This document shows, one piece after another, positions 8,774 through 19,715 of a stretch of 64,000 nucleotides of DNA. The position numbers were made by a program, and so were the translations under genes. The notes under the pieces were generated by a model, which saw nothing but the letters and a program-made list of their open reading frames with translations, ran no database searches and was not told where the DNA came from. Position 1 is the first letter of the stretch. Each line of letters begins with the position of its first letter. Origin of the DNA: Sphingomonadales bacterium (lineage in GTDB: Bacteria > Pseudomonadota > Alphaproteobacteria > Sphingomonadales > Sphingomonadaceae); contig JANXSN010000017.1 of NCBI GenBank assembly GCA_025352685.1, forward strand, positions 1 through 64,000, given 5' to 3'.

Positions 8774-10144
8774 TTAGCGGTTCCGTGCACCCTTGAGCTT
8801 CGACTTCTTGATCAGGTCGCCATATTGATGCGCCAGCAAGTGACTCTGGATCTGCGTCACCGTGTCCATCGTCACGTTGACAACGATCAGCAAGCTCGTT
8901 CCACCGAGCGCAAGGCTCGTGATCCCCATCTGCGAAATCGCAAACTCGGGCATCAGGCAGATGAAGCTCAGGTAAGCGGCACCAATTACGGTGATGCGCG
9001 TCAGCACGTAATCAAGATAGGTTTCGGTCGCCTTGCCCGGACGAATGCCCGGCACGAACCCACCGTATTTTTTTAAATTCTCGGCAGTCTCTTCCGGATT
9101 GAACACGACGGCGGTGTAAAAGAAGCTGAAGAAGATGATGCCGGCGCCGTAGAGCGCCATGTAGAGCGGTGAGCCGTGCTGGAGCGCACCCGTCACCCGC
9201 AACATGATATCGCCCCATGCACTCTCGCCGGCCACGCTCTTGCCGGCAAACTGCGCTACGGTCAGCGGCATCAAGAGCAGCGACGACGCGAAGATTGGCG
9301 GGATCACACCCGACGTGTTGATCTTGAGCGGCAGAAAGCTCTTGTCACCCTGCATCATCCCGCGTGCCGTTTGCCGCTTGGGATATTGGATCAGCACACG
9401 GCGCTGCGCGCGCTCCATAAAACAGATGAACGAAATCAGGCCCACGGCCAGGACCAGAATCACGAGGATCAGCAGCGGGTTCATCGTCCCCGTCCGCGCC
9501 CCTTCGAACAGGTTGACGACAGCGCGCGGTAGCTGGCTGACGATGCCCGCCATGATGATGAGCGAGACGCCGTTACCGATGCCGCGGCTGGTGATCTGCT
9601 CGCCCAGCCACATGAGGAACATCGTCCCGCCGATGAGCGAGACGACGCAGGTCACGCGGAACAAGAGCCCCGGGTCGACGACGGCCGATATCCCTTGGGA
9701 GGCACCCCAGTTTTCGAGACCGACGGCGATGAACCAGCCCTGGATCGCCGTCAGGAACACGGTGCCATAGCGGGTGTACTGGTTGAGGCGCTTGCGCCCG
9801 CTCTCGCCCTCTTTCTTGATCGCGGCAAGCTGCGGTGAAAGCGAGGTCGCAAGCTGTATGACGATCGAAGCCGTGATGTACGGCATGACCCCGAGCGCGA
9901 TTACGCTCATGCGCTCGAGCGCACCACCCGAGAAATTGTTGAAGAAGTCGAGCACGCCCCCACGCGTCGTGTTGTAGAGGGTCGCCAGCGCCCGCGGGTC
10001 GACGCCGGGGAGCGGCACATGGCTGAGAAAACGAAACACAACGAGCGCGCCGAGCGTAAACCAGAGTCGTTTGCGAAGCTCGGTGGCCTGGGCAAATTTG
10101 CCGAGACTGATGTTGCTGGTCATGCGGTTGGCTGCGGATGCCAT
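8774..10144 (-). CDS. secY: protein translocase subunit SecY
   Basis: A 456-residue, ten-helix channel protein of the SecYEG translocon. It carries the conserved N-terminal ATELRKRLWFTLGALVVFR, the plug-side VPLPGVDP region, and cytoplasmic loops such as KKEGESGRKRLNQYTRYGT and IQYPKRQTARG. The start could be the first ATG (MASAANRMTSN) or the second at residue 8. It follows rplO and precedes adk, as in most spc operons. Confidence 0.97.
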   Translation of the reverse strand: MASAANRMTSNISLGKFAQATELRKRLWFTLGALVVFRFLSHVPLPGVDPRALATLYNTTRGGVLDFFNNFSGGALERMSVIALGVMPYITASIVIQLATSLSPQLAAIKKEGESGRKRLNQYTRYGTVFLTAIQGWFIAVGLENWGASQGISAVVDPGLLFRVTCVVSLIGGTMFLMWLGEQITSRGIGNGVSLIIMAGIVSQLPRAVVNLFEGARTGTMNPLLILVILVLAVGLISFICFMERAQRRVLIQYPKRQTARGMMQGDKSFLPLKINTSGVIPPIFASSLLLMPLTVAQFAGKSVAGESAWGDIMLRVTGALQHGSPLYMALYGAGIIFFSFFYTAVVFNPEETAENLKKYGGFVPGIRPGKATETYLDYVLTRITVIGAAYLSFICLMPEFAISQMGITSLALGGTSLLIVVNVTMDTVTQIQSHLLAHQYGDLIKKSKLKGARNR

Positions 10145-10232
10145 GAGTGATTACGTTCCTGAAACTTCGGCCTGGAAGGCCCAGCGCGTCATATAGAGCG
10201 GCGCAACGCGTTGTCTAACCGCCCTCAATGAA

Positions 10233-10784
10233 TCAGGCCTTGGCGGCAGCCTTTTTCGCTTCCTTGTCCGCAGCCTTTGCCTTCTGGACAGTGCGGTGCT
10301 TGGCTTTCGCCTTGTCGGAAGCAGCGACAACTTCGATCACTTCGACCGAGCCGCCGGCAGCCTCGATGGCTTCGCGCGCGCCCTTCGAAACACCCGCGAC
10401 CTTGAACGTCAATTTCGTCGAGAACACGCCCTTGCCAAGCAGACGAACCCCGTCCTTGCCTCCCCGTGCCAGGCCGACGGCCTGCAGCGCGGCATGATCG
10501 ATCACGCCATCAAATTTGGTGCCACCGTCGACGAGCTTTTGGATCATACCAAGGTTTGCCTCGGCATAATTTTTGGCAAAGATATTGTTGAAGCCGCGCT
10601 TTGGCAGACGCATGTGAAGCGGCATCTGGCCGCCCTCGAAGCCATTGATACTGACACCCGAACGGCTCGTCTGGCCCTTCTGGCCCCGGCCGGCGGTCTT
10701 GCCCTTGCCCGAGCCGATGCCACGCGCCACGCGCATGCGGCTCTTGCGAGCGCCGGCGTTGTCTTTAATTTCGTTCAGTTTCAT
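10233..10784 (-). CDS. rplO: 50S ribosomal protein L15
   Basis: A 183-residue uL15. The N-terminal [34 protein letters not shown] is typical, as is the following [10 protein letters not shown] loop. Compared with about 144 residues in E. coli it carries an Ala/Lys-rich C-terminal tail of about 35 residues (ending KKAAAKA). It sits between rpmD and secY. Confidence 0.97.
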   Translation of the reverse strand: MKLNEIKDNAGARKSRMRVARGIGSGKGKTAGRGQKGQTSRSGVSINGFEGGQMPLHMRLPKRGFNNIFAKNYAEANLGMIQKLVDGGTKFDGVIDHAALQAVGLARGGKDGVRLLGKGVFSTKLTFKVAGVSKGAREAIEAAGGSVEVIEVVAASDKAKAKHRTVQKAKAADKEAKKAAAKA

Positions 10785-10832
10785 TGCACTCGCTTTCGCT
10801 TTTGTCGCGCTAGTGGATCGCGAGCTACAGGG

Positions 10833-11009
10833 TTAACCCTGCACCTCGACCATGTGCCGCACCTTGCGGATCATGCCCCGGACTTCGGGGCTGTCCTGCA
10901 GCTCCGAGATCTTATGCATCTTGTTGAGCCCGAGCCCTTTTAGCGTTGCGCGCTGGTCCTGGGTACGGCGGATGGGCGAACCCGTCTGTTTGATCTTGAT
11001 GGTCGCCAT
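10833..11009 (-). CDS. rpmD: 50S ribosomal protein L30
   Basis: A 58-residue uL30, read directly from the minus strand: it begins [19 protein letters not shown] and ends [11 protein letters not shown]. The [17 protein letters not shown] segment is diagnostic. It starts 5 nt after the rpsE stop and ends about 50 nt before rplO, the standard spc order. Confidence 0.96.
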   Translation of the reverse strand: MATIKIKQTGSPIRRTQDQRATLKGLGLNKMHKISELQDSPEVRGMIRKVRHMVEVQG

Positions 11010-11014
11010 CGAAA

Positions 11015-11719
11015 TTACTCCGTGATCGCCGCAGCATCGGCTTGCGCCGTCTGCGAACCGCCGCGACCGAGCAGGTCAGCAATCTTCTTGCCACGACGCT
11101 GGGCGACCGACTTCGGTGAAGTCTGCTCGCCAAGCGCTTCGAAGGTCGCCCGGATCATATTGTACGGATTCGACGTACCGACCGACTTGGTCACAACGTC
11201 CGCAACGCCGAGCGATTCGAAGATGGCGCGCATCGGACCACCGGCAATGATGCCGGTACCCTGAGGCGCCGAACGCAGCGTCACGCGACCGGCACCAAAG
11301 TGACCATTGCCGTCATGATGGAGCGTGCGACCGTCGCGAAGCGGAACGCGAATCATCTTCTTCTTGGCTGCCGCCGTCGCCTTGGAAATGGCTTCAGGCA
11401 CTTCGCGCGCCTTGCCGTGACCAAAACCGGCACGACCCTTGCCGTCTCCGACGACAACGAGTGCCGCAAAGCCAAAGCGCTTGCCACCCTTCACTGTCTT
11501 CGAGACGCGGTTGATGTGAACAAGCTTTTCAATCAGCTCTTCGCCACCATCATCGCGCGACCCGCCGCCATCGCGGCGTGCACGGTTGTTGTCACGGTTG
11601 CCACCACGACCCGGGCCGCTGTTACCGCCACGACCACCGCGGGGACTGCGTCCACGTGGAGCTTCGGTCGGCGCTGCCTCGACTTCGGGAGCCGCTACAA
11701 TTTCGGTTTCGTCAGCCAT
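11015..11719 (-). CDS. rpsE: 30S ribosomal protein S5
   Basis: A 234-residue uS5 involved in decoding fidelity. The double-stranded RNA-binding domain starts at about residue 60 ([20 protein letters not shown]) and the C-terminal domain carries [18 protein letters not shown]. It is about 65 residues longer than the E. coli protein because of an N-terminal Gly/Arg/Asn-rich, RGG-like extension. The stop is adjacent to rpmD. Confidence 0.97.
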   Translation of the reverse strand: MADETEIVAAPEVEAAPTEAPRGRSPRGGRGGNSGPGRGGNRDNNRARRDGGGSRDDGGEELIEKLVHINRVSKTVKGGKRFGFAALVVVGDGKGRAGFGHGKAREVPEAISKATAAAKKKMIRVPLRDGRTLHHDGNGHFGAGRVTLRSAPQGTGIIAGGPMRAIFESLGVADVVTKSVGTSNPYNMIRATFEALGEQTSPKSVAQRRGKKIADLLGRGGSQTAQADAAAITE

Positions 11720-12073
11720 TTAGAACTCCAATCCGCCTTCGCGGGCACCCTCGGCCACCGCTTTCACGCGGCCGTGGAACAGAAAACCGCCACGATCGAA
11801 CACAACACTGGTGACCCCAGCAGCCTTCGCGCGTTCGGCAACGATCTTGCCAACAGCCTGTGCTGCTGAAACGGTCGCGCCCGTCGAAGACCGTGTGTCC
11901 TTGTCGAGGCTCGAAGCCGCAGCGACGGTCGTCCCAGCCGTGTCGTCGATGATCTGGGCGTAGATGTGGCGGCCCGAGCGGTGCACCGACAAACGCGGAC
12001 GCGTCGTGCCCTTGGCGCGCAGCTTGGTGCGCACGCGCTGGCGACGCTTCGCAAAAGGATCGAGCTTGGCCAT
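11720..12073 (-). CDS. rplR: 50S ribosomal protein L18
   Basis: A 117-residue uL18 that binds 5S rRNA. It has the basic N-terminus [31 protein letters not shown] and the C-terminal [26 protein letters not shown]. It abuts rpsE and overlaps the rplF stop by one base. Confidence 0.98.
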   Translation of the reverse strand: MAKLDPFAKRRQRVRTKLRAKGTTRPRLSVHRSGRHIYAQIIDDTAGTTVAAASSLDKDTRSSTGATVSAAQAVGKIVAERAKAAGVTSVVFDRGGFLFHGRVKAVAEGAREGGLEF

Positions 12074-12606
12074 TACTTCTTCTTACCCTCTTTGCGGAAG
12101 ATGAATTCGCCGCGGTACTTGATGCCCTTGCCCTTGTACGGCTCGGGCTTGCGCCAGCGGCGGATCTCGGCAGCGAGCTGGCCGACCTTCTGCTTGTCGC
12201 TGCCTGAAATCTCGATTGTAGTCTGGTCAGGTGTCTTGACCTCGATGCCTTCCGGCACTTCGATATCGACGTCGTGCGAATAGCCGAGCTGCAGCTTAAG
12301 TTTGCGACCCTGAATATTTGCCCGATAGCCGACGCCCGTGATCTCAAGCGTCTTGGTGAAACCGTCGGTTACGCCGGTAACAAGGTTTTGCACCAAAGTG
12401 CGTTGCATGCCCCAGAACGCGCGCGCTGCCTTGGTCGCGTTGGCGGGCTGCACCGAAATACTCCCGTCCTCAAGACCGTAGCTTATCTCGTCGCGCATCG
12501 TCAGCGTCAGAGTACCCTTGGGACCCTTCACCGACATGATGCCGCGGTCGATCGTTGCCGTTACGCCGGCAGGAACCGGGACAGGCCGTTTGCCGATGCG
12601 GCTCAT
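12073..12606 (-). CDS. rplF: 50S ribosomal protein L6
   Basis: A 177-residue uL6 of the 50S stalk base. [15 protein letters not shown] opens the protein and the C-terminal repeat carries [14 protein letters not shown]. It overlaps rpsH and rplR by one base each, consistent with coupled translation in the spc operon. Confidence 0.98.
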   Translation of the reverse strand: MSRIGKRPVPVPAGVTATIDRGIMSVKGPKGTLTLTMRDEISYGLEDGSISVQPANATKAARAFWGMQRTLVQNLVTGVTDGFTKTLEITGVGYRANIQGRKLKLQLGYSHDVDIEVPEGIEVKTPDQTTIEISGSDKQKVGQLAAEIRRWRKPEPYKGKGIKYRGEFIFRKEGKKK

Positions 12607-13001
12607 CAGAACACCTCCGCGAGGACTTCGCCGCCGACGTTGTGCTCGCGTGCTTCGGCATCCGAAAGCACGCCACGCGGCGTTGAAACGATTGTGATGC
12701 CAAGACCATTGCGCACCCGCGGCAATTCCTTGCTGCCCGAGTAAACGCGGCGACCTGGCTTCGAGACGCGCGCAACGTGCCGGATGGCAGGTTGGCCCTC
12801 GAAATACTTCAGCTCGATGCGAATACCCGCATGCCCGGCGACTTCTTCCGAAGTGTAGCCGCGGATGTAGCCCTCGCGCTGAAGCACGTCGAGCACGCGG
12901 ACCCGCAACTTGGAAGACGGCGTAACCACGCTGTCCTTCTTTGCCTGCAGTCCGTTACGGATGCGGGTGAGCATATCACCCAGCGGATCGGTCAGTGCCA
13001 T
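12606..13001 (-). CDS. rpsH: 30S ribosomal protein S8
   Basis: A 131-residue uS8, a primary 16S rRNA binder. It begins [17 protein letters not shown] and the C-terminal core contains the [26 protein letters not shown] signature. In E. coli S8 represses the spc operon; no such RNA target was checked here. Confidence 0.98.
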   Translation of the reverse strand: MALTDPLGDMLTRIRNGLQAKKDSVVTPSSKLRVRVLDVLQREGYIRGYTSEEVAGHAGIRIELKYFEGQPAIRHVARVSKPGRRVYSGSKELPRVRNGLGITIVSTPRGVLSDAEAREHNVGGEVLAEVF

Positions 13002-13011
13002 GTCTCTACCC

Positions 13012-13317
13012 TTACCAGCTCGACTTCGTGACGCCGGGGATCATGCCTTTGTTGGCCAGATCACGCAGCTGAATACGGCAGAGCCGGAACTTGCGATAAT
13101 AGGCGCGCGGGCGACCGGTGACTTCGCACCGGTTACGAACGCGCGTCGGATTTGCGTTGCGCGGCAACGCGGACATCTTGAGACGCGCCATCAGGCGGTC
13201 GGTGTCGTCCGCCTTCTGGTCGTCGGCTACTGCGCGAAGCGCTGCGAACTTGTGAGCGTATTGCTTCACCATCGCCTTGCGCTTCTCGTTCTTATTGATC
13301 GAGCTTTTCTTTGCCAT
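13012..13317 (-). CDS. rpsN: 30S ribosomal protein S14 (zinc-free type)
   Basis: A 101-residue uS14 of the long form. The C-terminal half ([25 protein letters not shown]...GVTKSSW) lacks the two CxxC pairs of the zinc-dependent form. It lies between rplE and rpsH with short spacers, the standard spc order. Confidence 0.98.
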   Translation of the reverse strand: MAKKSSINKNEKRKAMVKQYAHKFAALRAVADDQKADDTDRLMARLKMSALPRNANPTRVRNRCEVTGRPRAYYRKFRLCRIQLRDLANKGMIPGVTKSSW

Positions 13318-13320
13318 CGC

Positions 13321-13905
13321 TCAGGCCGCCTTCTTCTGTTCGGTTTCTTCAATTGGGAACGGGAAGCCGAACAGGCGAAGCAACTCACGTGCCTCGTCGT
13401 CGGTGCGAGCCGTCGTCGCGACGATAACGTCCATCCCGCGGGTAACGTCGACCCTGTCGTAGCTGATCTCGGGGAAGATCAACTGTTCCTTGATGCCGCA
13501 GGCGTAGTTGCCACGACCATCGAAGCTCTTGGGGTTCAGTCCACGAAAGTCGCGAACGCGCGGGAGCGCGATCGTGATGAACCGATCGAGAAATTCGTAC
13601 ATGCGCTCACGACGCAGCGTGACCTTGCAGCCGATCGGCATGCCTTCACGAAGTTTGAACTGCGCAATCGAAGTCTTCGCCTTGGTGATCACCGGCTTCT
13701 GGCCCGCAATCGCCTCCATCTCGGCAGCGGCTGAATCGACGCGCTTTTTATCCTGCGTCGCGTCGCCCACGCCCATGTTCAGGACGATCTTGTCGAGACG
13801 GGGAACCTGCATCGAATTCGTGTAACCGAACTTTTCGGTCATCGCCTTGATGTAACGCTCTTCATAGAGCTTTTGCATGCGTGGCTTATATTTGGACTCA
13901 GCCAT
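13321..13905 (-). CDS. rplE: 50S ribosomal protein L5
   Basis: A 194-residue uL5 that binds 5S rRNA and contacts the P-site tRNA. The segments [27 protein letters not shown] and [17 protein letters not shown] are typical. The start codon overlaps the end of rplX by 8 nt. Confidence 0.98.
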   Translation of the reverse strand: MAESKYKPRMQKLYEERYIKAMTEKFGYTNSMQVPRLDKIVLNMGVGDATQDKKRVDSAAAEMEAIAGQKPVITKAKTSIAQFKLREGMPIGCKVTLRRERMYEFLDRFITIALPRVRDFRGLNPKSFDGRGNYACGIKEQLIFPEISYDRVDVTRGMDVIVATTARTDDEARELLRLFGFPFPIEETEQKKAA

Positions 13906-14218
13906 TGATCAGCTCCCCGGACCGCACAGCGACCCGAACTTTCTTGCCATCGCGAACTTCGAAACGGACACGCGTTGGCTTGCCCGACTTTGGATCCTCG
14001 ATTGCAACCTTTGATACGTGCATCGGCGCCTCGAACCGGTCCAACCCTCCTTGCGGATTTTCCTGGCTCGCCTTGCGGTGACGCGTGGCGATATTCACAC
14101 CCGACACGATGACCTTGCCGTCCTTGGGGATCGACCTGGTTACTTCACCGTGCTTGCCCTTGTCCTTACCGGACAGGACAACAACCTTGTCGCCTTTCTT
14201 GATCTTCAGCGCCGACAT
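13898..14218 (-). CDS. rplX: 50S ribosomal protein L24
   Basis: A 106-residue uL24, the assembly initiator of the 50S subunit. The KOW motif ([20 protein letters not shown]) is at residues 7-26. I start at the ATG at 14218, which overlaps the rplN stop by one base; the longer open frame runs into rplN and is not L24-like. Confidence 0.97.
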   Translation of the reverse strand: MSALKIKKGDKVVVLSGKDKGKHGEVTRSIPKDGKVIVSGVNIATRHRKASQENPQGGLDRFEAPMHVSKVAIEDPKSGKPTRVRFEVRDGKKVRVAVRSGELING

Positions 14219-14586
14219 TACAGCACCTCCGGAGCGAGCGAGATGATCTTCATGTAGTTCTTGGCACGAAGCTCGCGACACACCGGGCCGAAGATGCGGG
14301 TGCCGATCGGCTCCTCATTCTTGTTAACCAGCACCGCGGCATTGCCGTCGAAGCGGATCGTCGAACCGTCCGCGCGGTGAATGTCCTTGGCAGTGCGGAC
14401 GATGACAGCGCGGTGCACGTCACCCTTCTTCACCTTGCCACGAGGCGCAGCTTCCTTGATCGATACCACGATCACGTCACCAACGCCGGCAAAGCGCCGC
14501 TTCGATCCTCCGAGCACCTTGATGCACTGGACACGCTTCGCGCCGCTGTTGTCTGCGACGTCGAGGTTGGACTGCATCTGGATCAT
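14218..14586 (-). CDS. rplN: 50S ribosomal protein L14
   Basis: A 122-residue uL14. It opens [17 protein letters not shown] and carries the family signature around residues 60-86 (AVIVRTAK...[13 protein letters not shown]). One-base overlaps with rpsQ and rplX show the compact operon. Confidence 0.98.
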   Translation of the reverse strand: MIQMQSNLDVADNSGAKRVQCIKVLGGSKRRFAGVGDVIVVSIKEAAPRGKVKKGDVHRAVIVRTAKDIHRADGSTIRFDGNAAVLVNKNEEPIGTRIFGPVCRELRAKNYMKIISLAPEVL

Positions 14587-14852
14587 TACGCGTTATCCTC
14601 GACCCCGGTGTCGGCCGCGCCGCCACCATCGATGACTTTCCACGTCTTCAGCTTGCTGATCGGTGCGCACTCTTCAATGCGAACCGTCTGGCCGAGCTTG
14701 AACACGTTTTCCTCGTCATGAGCATGATACTTCTTCGATCGACGGATGATCTTGCCGTAGAGCGGGTGCTTGACCTTACGCTCGACGTTTACAACCACGG
14801 TCTTGTCGCCCTTGTCGGAAACGATCATTCCGGTGAGCACGCGCTTGGGCAT
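14586..14852 (-). CDS. rpsQ: 30S ribosomal protein S17
   Basis: An 88-residue uS17 with the OB-fold core ([21 protein letters not shown]) and the KYHAHDEEN segment. The start is the ATG at 14852 (MPKRVLTG), since upstream in-frame sequence lies inside rpmC. The C-terminal 10 residues are acidic. Confidence 0.97.
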   Translation of the reverse strand: MPKRVLTGMIVSDKGDKTVVVNVERKVKHPLYGKIIRRSKKYHAHDEENVFKLGQTVRIEECAPISKLKTWKVIDGGGAADTGVEDNA

Positions 14853-14865
14853 GTCCTGCGGTCCC

Positions 14866-15069
14866 TTACTTCGCTGCAGCCGCGTCGCGCGCGGTCTGGA
14901 GCGTTTTGATCTGCGCGATGGTGCGGCGCACCTCGCGAACACGGCTCGGCTTTTCGAGCTGATTGGTCGCCGCCTGGAAGCGCAGGTTAAAAGCCTCACG
15001 CTTCAGATCGGTTAACTGACCTAGCAGCTCGTCGTCGGTTTTGACGCGGAGATCGGCAATCTTGGCCAT
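14866..15069 (-). CDS. rpmC: 50S ribosomal protein L29
   Basis: A 67-residue uL29 near the peptide exit tunnel. The typical helical hairpin is seen, with [14 protein letters not shown] and the RRTIAQIKT motif. It is one base away from rplP and 13 nt from rpsQ. Confidence 0.97.
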   Translation of the reverse strand: MAKIADLRVKTDDELLGQLTDLKREAFNLRFQAATNQLEKPSRVREVRRTIAQIKTLQTARDAAAAK

Positions 15070-15070
15070 C

Positions 15071-15505
15071 CTATTTGGCTCCCAGATGCGAAAAGTCGCC
15101 GAGACGGGCTACGACCTTGGTCTTGATCGGCAGTTTTTCCATGGCGCGGCTGAACGCAATAGCCGCAATCGGCCCTGGAACGCCGTCGAGCTCGAACAGG
15201 ATGCGGCCCGGCTTGACGCGTGCTGCCCAATACTCTGGTGCACCCTTGCCCTTGCCCATGCGGACTTCCGCAGGTTTTGACGAAACAGGCACATCGGGGA
15301 ACACACGGATCCATAACCGGCCCTGTCGGCGAATGTGACGCGTGATCGCGCGACGGGCAGCTTCGATTTGACGCGCCGTCAGACGGTCCGGCTCGAGCGC
15401 TTTTAGCCCATACGAGCCAAAGTTCAGATCCGTGCCGCCCTTGGCGTCACCCTTGATCCGGCCCTTGAAAGCCTTGCGGAATTTGGTCTTTTTAGGTTGC
15501 AGCAT
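15071..15505 (-). CDS. rplP: 50S ribosomal protein L16
   Basis: A 144-residue uL16 needed for 50S assembly and A-site function. [16 protein letters not shown] opens it, and [21 protein letters not shown] and [17 protein letters not shown] are diagnostic. It lies between rpsC and rpmC, the usual S10-operon order. Confidence 0.98.
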   Translation of the reverse strand: MLQPKKTKFRKAFKGRIKGDAKGGTDLNFGSYGLKALEPDRLTARQIEAARRAITRHIRRQGRLWIRVFPDVPVSSKPAEVRMGKGKGAPEYWAARVKPGRILFELDGVPGPIAAIAFSRAMEKLPIKTKVVARLGDFSHLGAK

Positions 15506-15519
15506 CTCTGTTCAGCCTA

Positions 15520-16224
15520 TCAACGACGGTCGGACTGTGGACGGACGCCGGAGGTCTGCGCTTCCATCATCAGCCGCTCTTGCGAGAGCGGGTCGTGACC
15601 CAAAATCTCGCCCTTAAAAATCCACACCTTGACGCCGCACACACCGTAAGCCGTGTGTGCTTCATGCTCGGCATAATCGACGTGCGCACGCAGCGTGTGC
15701 AGAGGGACACGACCCTCACGATACCACTCGGTCCGTGCGATCTCAGCGCCGCCAAGCCGACCGGCGCAGGTGATCCGGATGCCTTCGGCACCCAAGCGCA
15801 GCGCCGATTGAACCGCGCGCTTCATGGCGCGGCGAAAAGCAATACGACGCTCGAGCTGATCGGCGACGCCTTGTGCGACCAACTTGGCATCGATCTCGGG
15901 CTTGCGGATTTCGACAATGTTAAGCGAGACGTCCGACGACGTCATCGAGCCGATCGTCTTGCGCAGCTTTTCGATATCGGCACCCTTTTTGCCGATGATG
16001 ACACCCGGGCGCGCCGCATAGATCGAGATGCGGCAAAGCTTTGCAGGTCGCTCGATCACGACCTTCGAAATCGCAGCCTGCGGCATGGACTTGAAGATGA
16101 ACGACCGGATTTTCAGGTCTTCGAGCAGCAGACGACCATAGTCGGCACCTTCCGCATACCAGCGGCTGTCCCACGTACGGTTAATCTGGAGCCGGAGCCC
16201 GATCGGATTGGATTTCTGACCCAT
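15520..16224 (-). CDS. rpsC: 30S ribosomal protein S3
   Basis: A 234-residue uS3 of the mRNA entry tunnel. It starts [22 protein letters not shown], has a KH domain with [15 protein letters not shown] at about residues 73-87, and the C-terminal signature (RRAMKRAVQ...[21 protein letters not shown]). It follows rplV by 2 nt. Confidence 0.98.
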   Translation of the reverse strand: MGQKSNPIGLRLQINRTWDSRWYAEGADYGRLLLEDLKIRSFIFKSMPQAAISKVVIERPAKLCRISIYAARPGVIIGKKGADIEKLRKTIGSMTSSDVSLNIVEIRKPEIDAKLVAQGVADQLERRIAFRRAMKRAVQSALRLGAEGIRITCAGRLGGAEIARTEWYREGRVPLHTLRAHVDYAEHEAHTAYGVCGVKVWIFKGEILGHDPLSQERLMMEAQTSGVRPQSDRR

Positions 16225-16226
16225 GA

Positions 16227-16610
16227 TTAGGCTTCCTGATCCTGAATTTCGCGCACAACGACGCGCAAACGACTAAACGGCTTGACGATGCGCGCCGAGC
16301 GACCGCGCGCCCGCGTAGCAAAACGCTTCATACTGAGGCCCTTGCCGACACTGGCCTCAGTGACGACAAGGCTGTCGACATCGAGATTGTGGTTGTTTTC
16401 CGCATTCGCGATTGCCGACGCGAGGCACTTGCGAACATCGATCGCCATCGACTTGGTCGAAAACTGGAGGATGTTCATCGCATCGCCAGCCTTGCGGTTG
16501 CGAATGAGCGCCGCAACGAGGCCCAGCTTTTGGGCCGAGCCGCGAATTGCGGTCGCAGTCGCCAGCGCCTCGTTATCGGCAACGCGACGAGGGGATTTAG
16601 GCTTGGACAT
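16227..16610 (-). CDS. rplV: 50S ribosomal protein L22
   Basis: A 127-residue uL22 whose beta hairpin lines the exit tunnel. The [26 protein letters not shown] stretch and the [20 protein letters not shown] hairpin are characteristic. It overlaps the rpsS stop by one base. Confidence 0.98.
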   Translation of the reverse strand: MSKPKSPRRVADNEALATATAIRGSAQKLGLVAALIRNRKAGDAMNILQFSTKSMAIDVRKCLASAIANAENNHNLDVDSLVVTEASVGKGLSMKRFATRARGRSARIVKPFSRLRVVVREIQDQEA

Positions 16611-16885
16611 CAGCGCTTGCCCTTCTTGTCGGCCGAATGGCCGGGGAAGTAGCGTGTCGGCGCGAACTCACCGAGCTTCATACCAACCATATCCTCGTTC
16701 ACCGAGACAGGCACGAACTTGCGTCCGTTATACACGCTGAACGTCAAGCCGACGAACTGCGGCAAGATCGTTGAACGACGCGACCAGGTTTTGATCGGCG
16801 ACCGCGTGTTGGTGTCCTGTGCGGTCTCTGCCTTTTTCAGCAGATGCAGGTCGACGAACGGACCTTTCCAGACTGAGCGGGCCAT
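16610..16885 (-). CDS. rpsS: 30S ribosomal protein S19
   Basis: A 91-residue uS19. [16 protein letters not shown] opens it and the signature [22 protein letters not shown] is near residues 63-84. I start at 16885, 3 nt after the rplB stop; the longer open frame overlaps rplB and is not S19-like. Confidence 0.98.
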   Translation of the reverse strand: MARSVWKGPFVDLHLLKKAETAQDTNTRSPIKTWSRRSTILPQFVGLTFSVYNGRKFVPVSVNEDMVGMKLGEFAPTRYFPGHSADKKGKR

Positions 16886-16887
16886 GA

Positions 16888-17739
16888 CTACCTCTTCTTC
16901 TTGGCGTGACGCGACCGGATGATCATCTTGTCGGTCGATTTGTTGTGGCGAGTACGCGCGCCCTTGGTCGGCTTGCCCCACGGCGTTACGGGATGACGGC
17001 CACCCGAGGTGCGGCCCTCACCACCGCCGTGCGGATGGTCGACAGGGTTCTTGGCGACACCGCGGGTCAGCGGGCGAATGCCCTTCCAACGGTTGCGGCC
17101 AGCCTTGGCAAGATTGGTGTTGGCATTGTCGGGATTCGACACTGCACCCACTGCCGCCATGCAGGCCGAATGAATGTAACGCTGTTCGCCTGAGTTCAAG
17201 CGGACGATCACCATGCCGCGGTCGCGACCGACCACCTGCACATATGTTCCTGCAGAACGGGCAATTTGCGCGCCCTTGCCGGGTTTCATTTCGACGTTGT
17301 GGACGATCGTCCCAACGGGCATCTGGCCGAGCTCCATGGCGTTACCCGGCTTCACGTCGGTTTTTTTGCCAGCTACGACCTTGTCGCCCACGGCCAGACG
17401 CTGCGGCGCGATAATGTAGCGCTGATCGACCTTACCGTCGGCGTCAGTCCCGTAGTTCACCAACGCAATGAACGCCGTGCGGTTGGGGTCGTACTCGAGG
17501 CGTTCGATCGTGCCTTCGACATCCCAGTTGCGACGCTTGAAGTCGATAAAGCGATACCGCTGCTTGTGGCCGCCCGCGATGCCGCGGCTCGTTACATGGC
17601 CTTTGTTGTTACGACCGCCGGTCTTGTGCTTGCCTTCGGTCAGCGCCTTGACGGGCTTGCCTTTCCACAGCGACGATTTGTCGACGAGGATAAGGCCGCG
17701 GCGTGCGGGGCTGGTCGGATTATAATGCTTAAGTGCCAT
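16888..17739 (-). CDS. rplB: 50S ribosomal protein L2
   Basis: A 283-residue uL2, required for subunit joining and peptidyl transfer. The signature [24 protein letters not shown] is in the C-terminal domain, including the conserved His. It lies in the usual order rplC-rplD-rplW-rplB. Confidence 0.98.
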   Translation of the reverse strand: MALKHYNPTSPARRGLILVDKSSLWKGKPVKALTEGKHKTGGRNNKGHVTSRGIAGGHKQRYRFIDFKRRNWDVEGTIERLEYDPNRTAFIALVNYGTDADGKVDQRYIIAPQRLAVGDKVVAGKKTDVKPGNAMELGQMPVGTIVHNVEMKPGKGAQIARSAGTYVQVVGRDRGMVIVRLNSGEQRYIHSACMAAVGAVSNPDNANTNLAKAGRNRWKGIRPLTRGVAKNPVDHPHGGGEGRTSGGRHPVTPWGKPTKGARTRHNKSTDKMIIRSRHAKKKR

Positions 17740-17743
17740 GGCG

Positions 17744-18061
17744 TTAAATTCCCGTGGTCACGTCGATCGACTGACCTTCGGCCAGACGAACGATTGCCTT
17801 TTTGAAGTCTGACCTAGTGTAGGGCACGCCCTTCCACTTCTTGGTCTTACCCTTTTGCACGATGGTGTTCACGTTGAGCACGTTCACGTTGAACAGCGCC
17901 TCGATAGCCGCCTTGATCTGCGGCTTGGTAGCCGAGTTGGCGACCTTGAACACAACGGCGTTGTGCTCGCTGACCATCGTTGCTTTTTCGGTGATGTAAG
18001 GCGCGACGACCACGTCATAATGACGCAGCTCGACCGCCTTTGTTGCAGGGGCCTTAGCCAT
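17744..18061 (-). CDS. rplW: 50S ribosomal protein L23
   Basis: A 105-residue uL23 at the exit of the peptide tunnel, where SRP and trigger factor dock. The core [20 protein letters not shown] and the [20 protein letters not shown] loop match the family. It overlaps the rplD stop by 8 nt. Confidence 0.97.
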   Translation of the reverse strand: MAKAPATKAVELRHYDVVVAPYITEKATMVSEHNAVVFKVANSATKPQIKAAIEALFNVNVLNVNTIVQKGKTKKWKGVPYTRSDFKKAIVRLAEGQSIDVTTGI

Positions 18062-18677
18062 TGAACCGTGCCTCCAGCTTTTCGACGGCCGCGCGGGTCA
18101 GAACCAGCGTGTCGGCCTTGAGGATATCATAGACGTTCGCACCAACGGCTGGCAGCACATTGATCATGTGCAGGTTGGCCGAAGCATGGGCAAAACTGGA
18201 ATCGACCGTATCGCCGTCAATGACGAGAGCGCGCGTCGCATTCCAGCTGGCGAAACTCGACGCCAGCGCCTTGGTTTTCCCCTCGGCGATCGCCAGGCTG
18301 TCCATGACGATAAGCTTGCCGTCGCGCGCCTTGCTCGACAGCGCCATCTTCAGACCCATGGCCCGAACCTTCTTGTTCAAGCTCGGGTTGAAATCGCGTA
18401 GCCGCGCACCGTGGGCCTTACCGCCCCCGATGAACGTCGGCCCGCGGCGGTTACCGTGACGGGCGGTACCTCCACCCTTCTGGTTACCAAACTTCTTGCC
18501 GGTACGGGCAACATCGGCACGCTCACGGGTGGGGCGTGCTGTCGCCCGACGCTTTTCAAGCTGCCAGGTGACAACCCTGTGCAAAATATCGGCACGCGGC
18601 TCAACGCCGAACACGGCGTCATTCAGTTCAATGGACGCCTTGCCGGCGCCTTCGAAGGTTGAGATCGGGAGCTTCAT
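18054..18677 (-). CDS. rplD: 50S ribosomal protein L4
   Basis: A 207-residue uL4 with a long basic loop (about residues 40-95: [10 protein letters not shown]...[17 protein letters not shown]) reaching the tunnel. In E. coli it also represses the S10 operon. It starts 2 nt after the rplC stop. Confidence 0.97.
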   Translation of the reverse strand: MKLPISTFEGAGKASIELNDAVFGVEPRADILHRVVTWQLEKRRATARPTRERADVARTGKKFGNQKGGGTARHGNRRGPTFIGGGKAHGARLRDFNPSLNKKVRAMGLKMALSSKARDGKLIVMDSLAIAEGKTKALASSFASWNATRALVIDGDTVDSSFAHASANLHMINVLPAVGANVYDILKADTLVLTRAAVEKLEARFNG

Positions 18678-18679
18678 GA

Positions 18680-19522
18680 TCAGCCTTCCTGGCTCGAGTT
18701 GGCGTCCGGATCGACCTGACCTGCGCCGGCCGCGTTTGCGGCTTCTACGCCGGCAGCGACGACATCGTCGCCGGGCAACGGCTCCAGCTCGTGGACGGCG
18801 CCGGGTTGAACCTCGGCAGTCACGGGCTCTTCGTCATGCGCCTTGCTGCGCACCGAAGCCGGGTACGGTGCGTCGGCATGCCGCGCGACCTTGACCGAGT
18901 CCTTGACCGTGAGCCACGTACCCTTGTGCCCGGGAACCGAACCCTTGACGAACAAGAGGCCGCGAGCAACGTCGGTTGATACGATTTCAAGGTTCTGTTG
19001 CGTGCGCTCCTTGTCACCCATGTGACCGGCCATCTTTTTGCCCTTGAAGACCTTGCCAGGGTCCTGACGCTGACCCGTCGACCCGAGCGAGCGGTGTGAT
19101 ACCGAAACGCCGTGGGTCGCACGCAGACCGCCGAAGTTCCAGCGCTTCATACCGCCCTGGAAACCCTTGCCCTGGGTGTGGCCAGAGACATCGACCAGTT
19201 GGCCCGCGACGAAATGGTCGGCGGCAATTTCTGCGCCGATATCCACCAGAGCATCATGCGAGACGCGAAATTCTGCTAACCGGGCTTTTGGCTCGACTTC
19301 GGCCTTGCCGAAATGGCCGCGCTGCGGCTTGGCGACGTTCTTGGCTTTGGCCGTACCGGCACCCAGCTGAACCGCGATATAGCCGTCACGGTCGGCGGTC
19401 TTGTGCGCGACGACCTGATTATTCTCGAGCGCCAGAACAGTAACGGGCACATGGCGCCCATCGTCCTGGAACAAGCGGGTCATCCCCATTTTCTTCGCGA
19501 TCACGCCAGTGCGCATGACCAA
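18680..19522 (-). CDS. rplC: 50S ribosomal protein L3
   Basis: A 280-residue uL3 near the peptidyl transferase centre. The N-terminal [15 protein letters not shown] and the signature [28 protein letters not shown] are clear. Compared with about 209 residues in E. coli, it has an acidic C-terminal extension of roughly 50 residues rich in Glu, Asp, Ala and Pro. GGAG lies upstream of the start. A gap of 193 nt separates it from rpsJ. Confidence 0.96.
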   Translation of the reverse strand: MVMRTGVIAKKMGMTRLFQDDGRHVPVTVLALENNQVVAHKTADRDGYIAVQLGAGTAKAKNVAKPQRGHFGKAEVEPKARLAEFRVSHDALVDIGAEIAADHFVAGQLVDVSGHTQGKGFQGGMKRWNFGGLRATHGVSVSHRSLGSTGQRQDPGKVFKGKKMAGHMGDKERTQQNLEIVSTDVARGLLFVKGSVPGHKGTWLTVKDSVKVARHADAPYPASVRSKAHDEEPVTAEVQPGAVHELEPLPGDDVVAAGVEAANAAGAGQVDPDANSSQEG

Positions 19523-19715
19523 ACTCCTTTATGTCAGAGGCGCAGAGCAGAAGACCCGCTATGCGCTTGGCTTGCCCAGGATTAGCTGCGTGCCCCGTCC
19601 GGGCTTTTCCCCTGCAAGAGCGGGGGAGGACGGGGACGCGGCCCGGACGAATCCGGCGGTATCCCTTATCTCGGTCGCGGCGAATCACTTGAGTGACTCT
19701 CGCGGAGCGCGGGCA

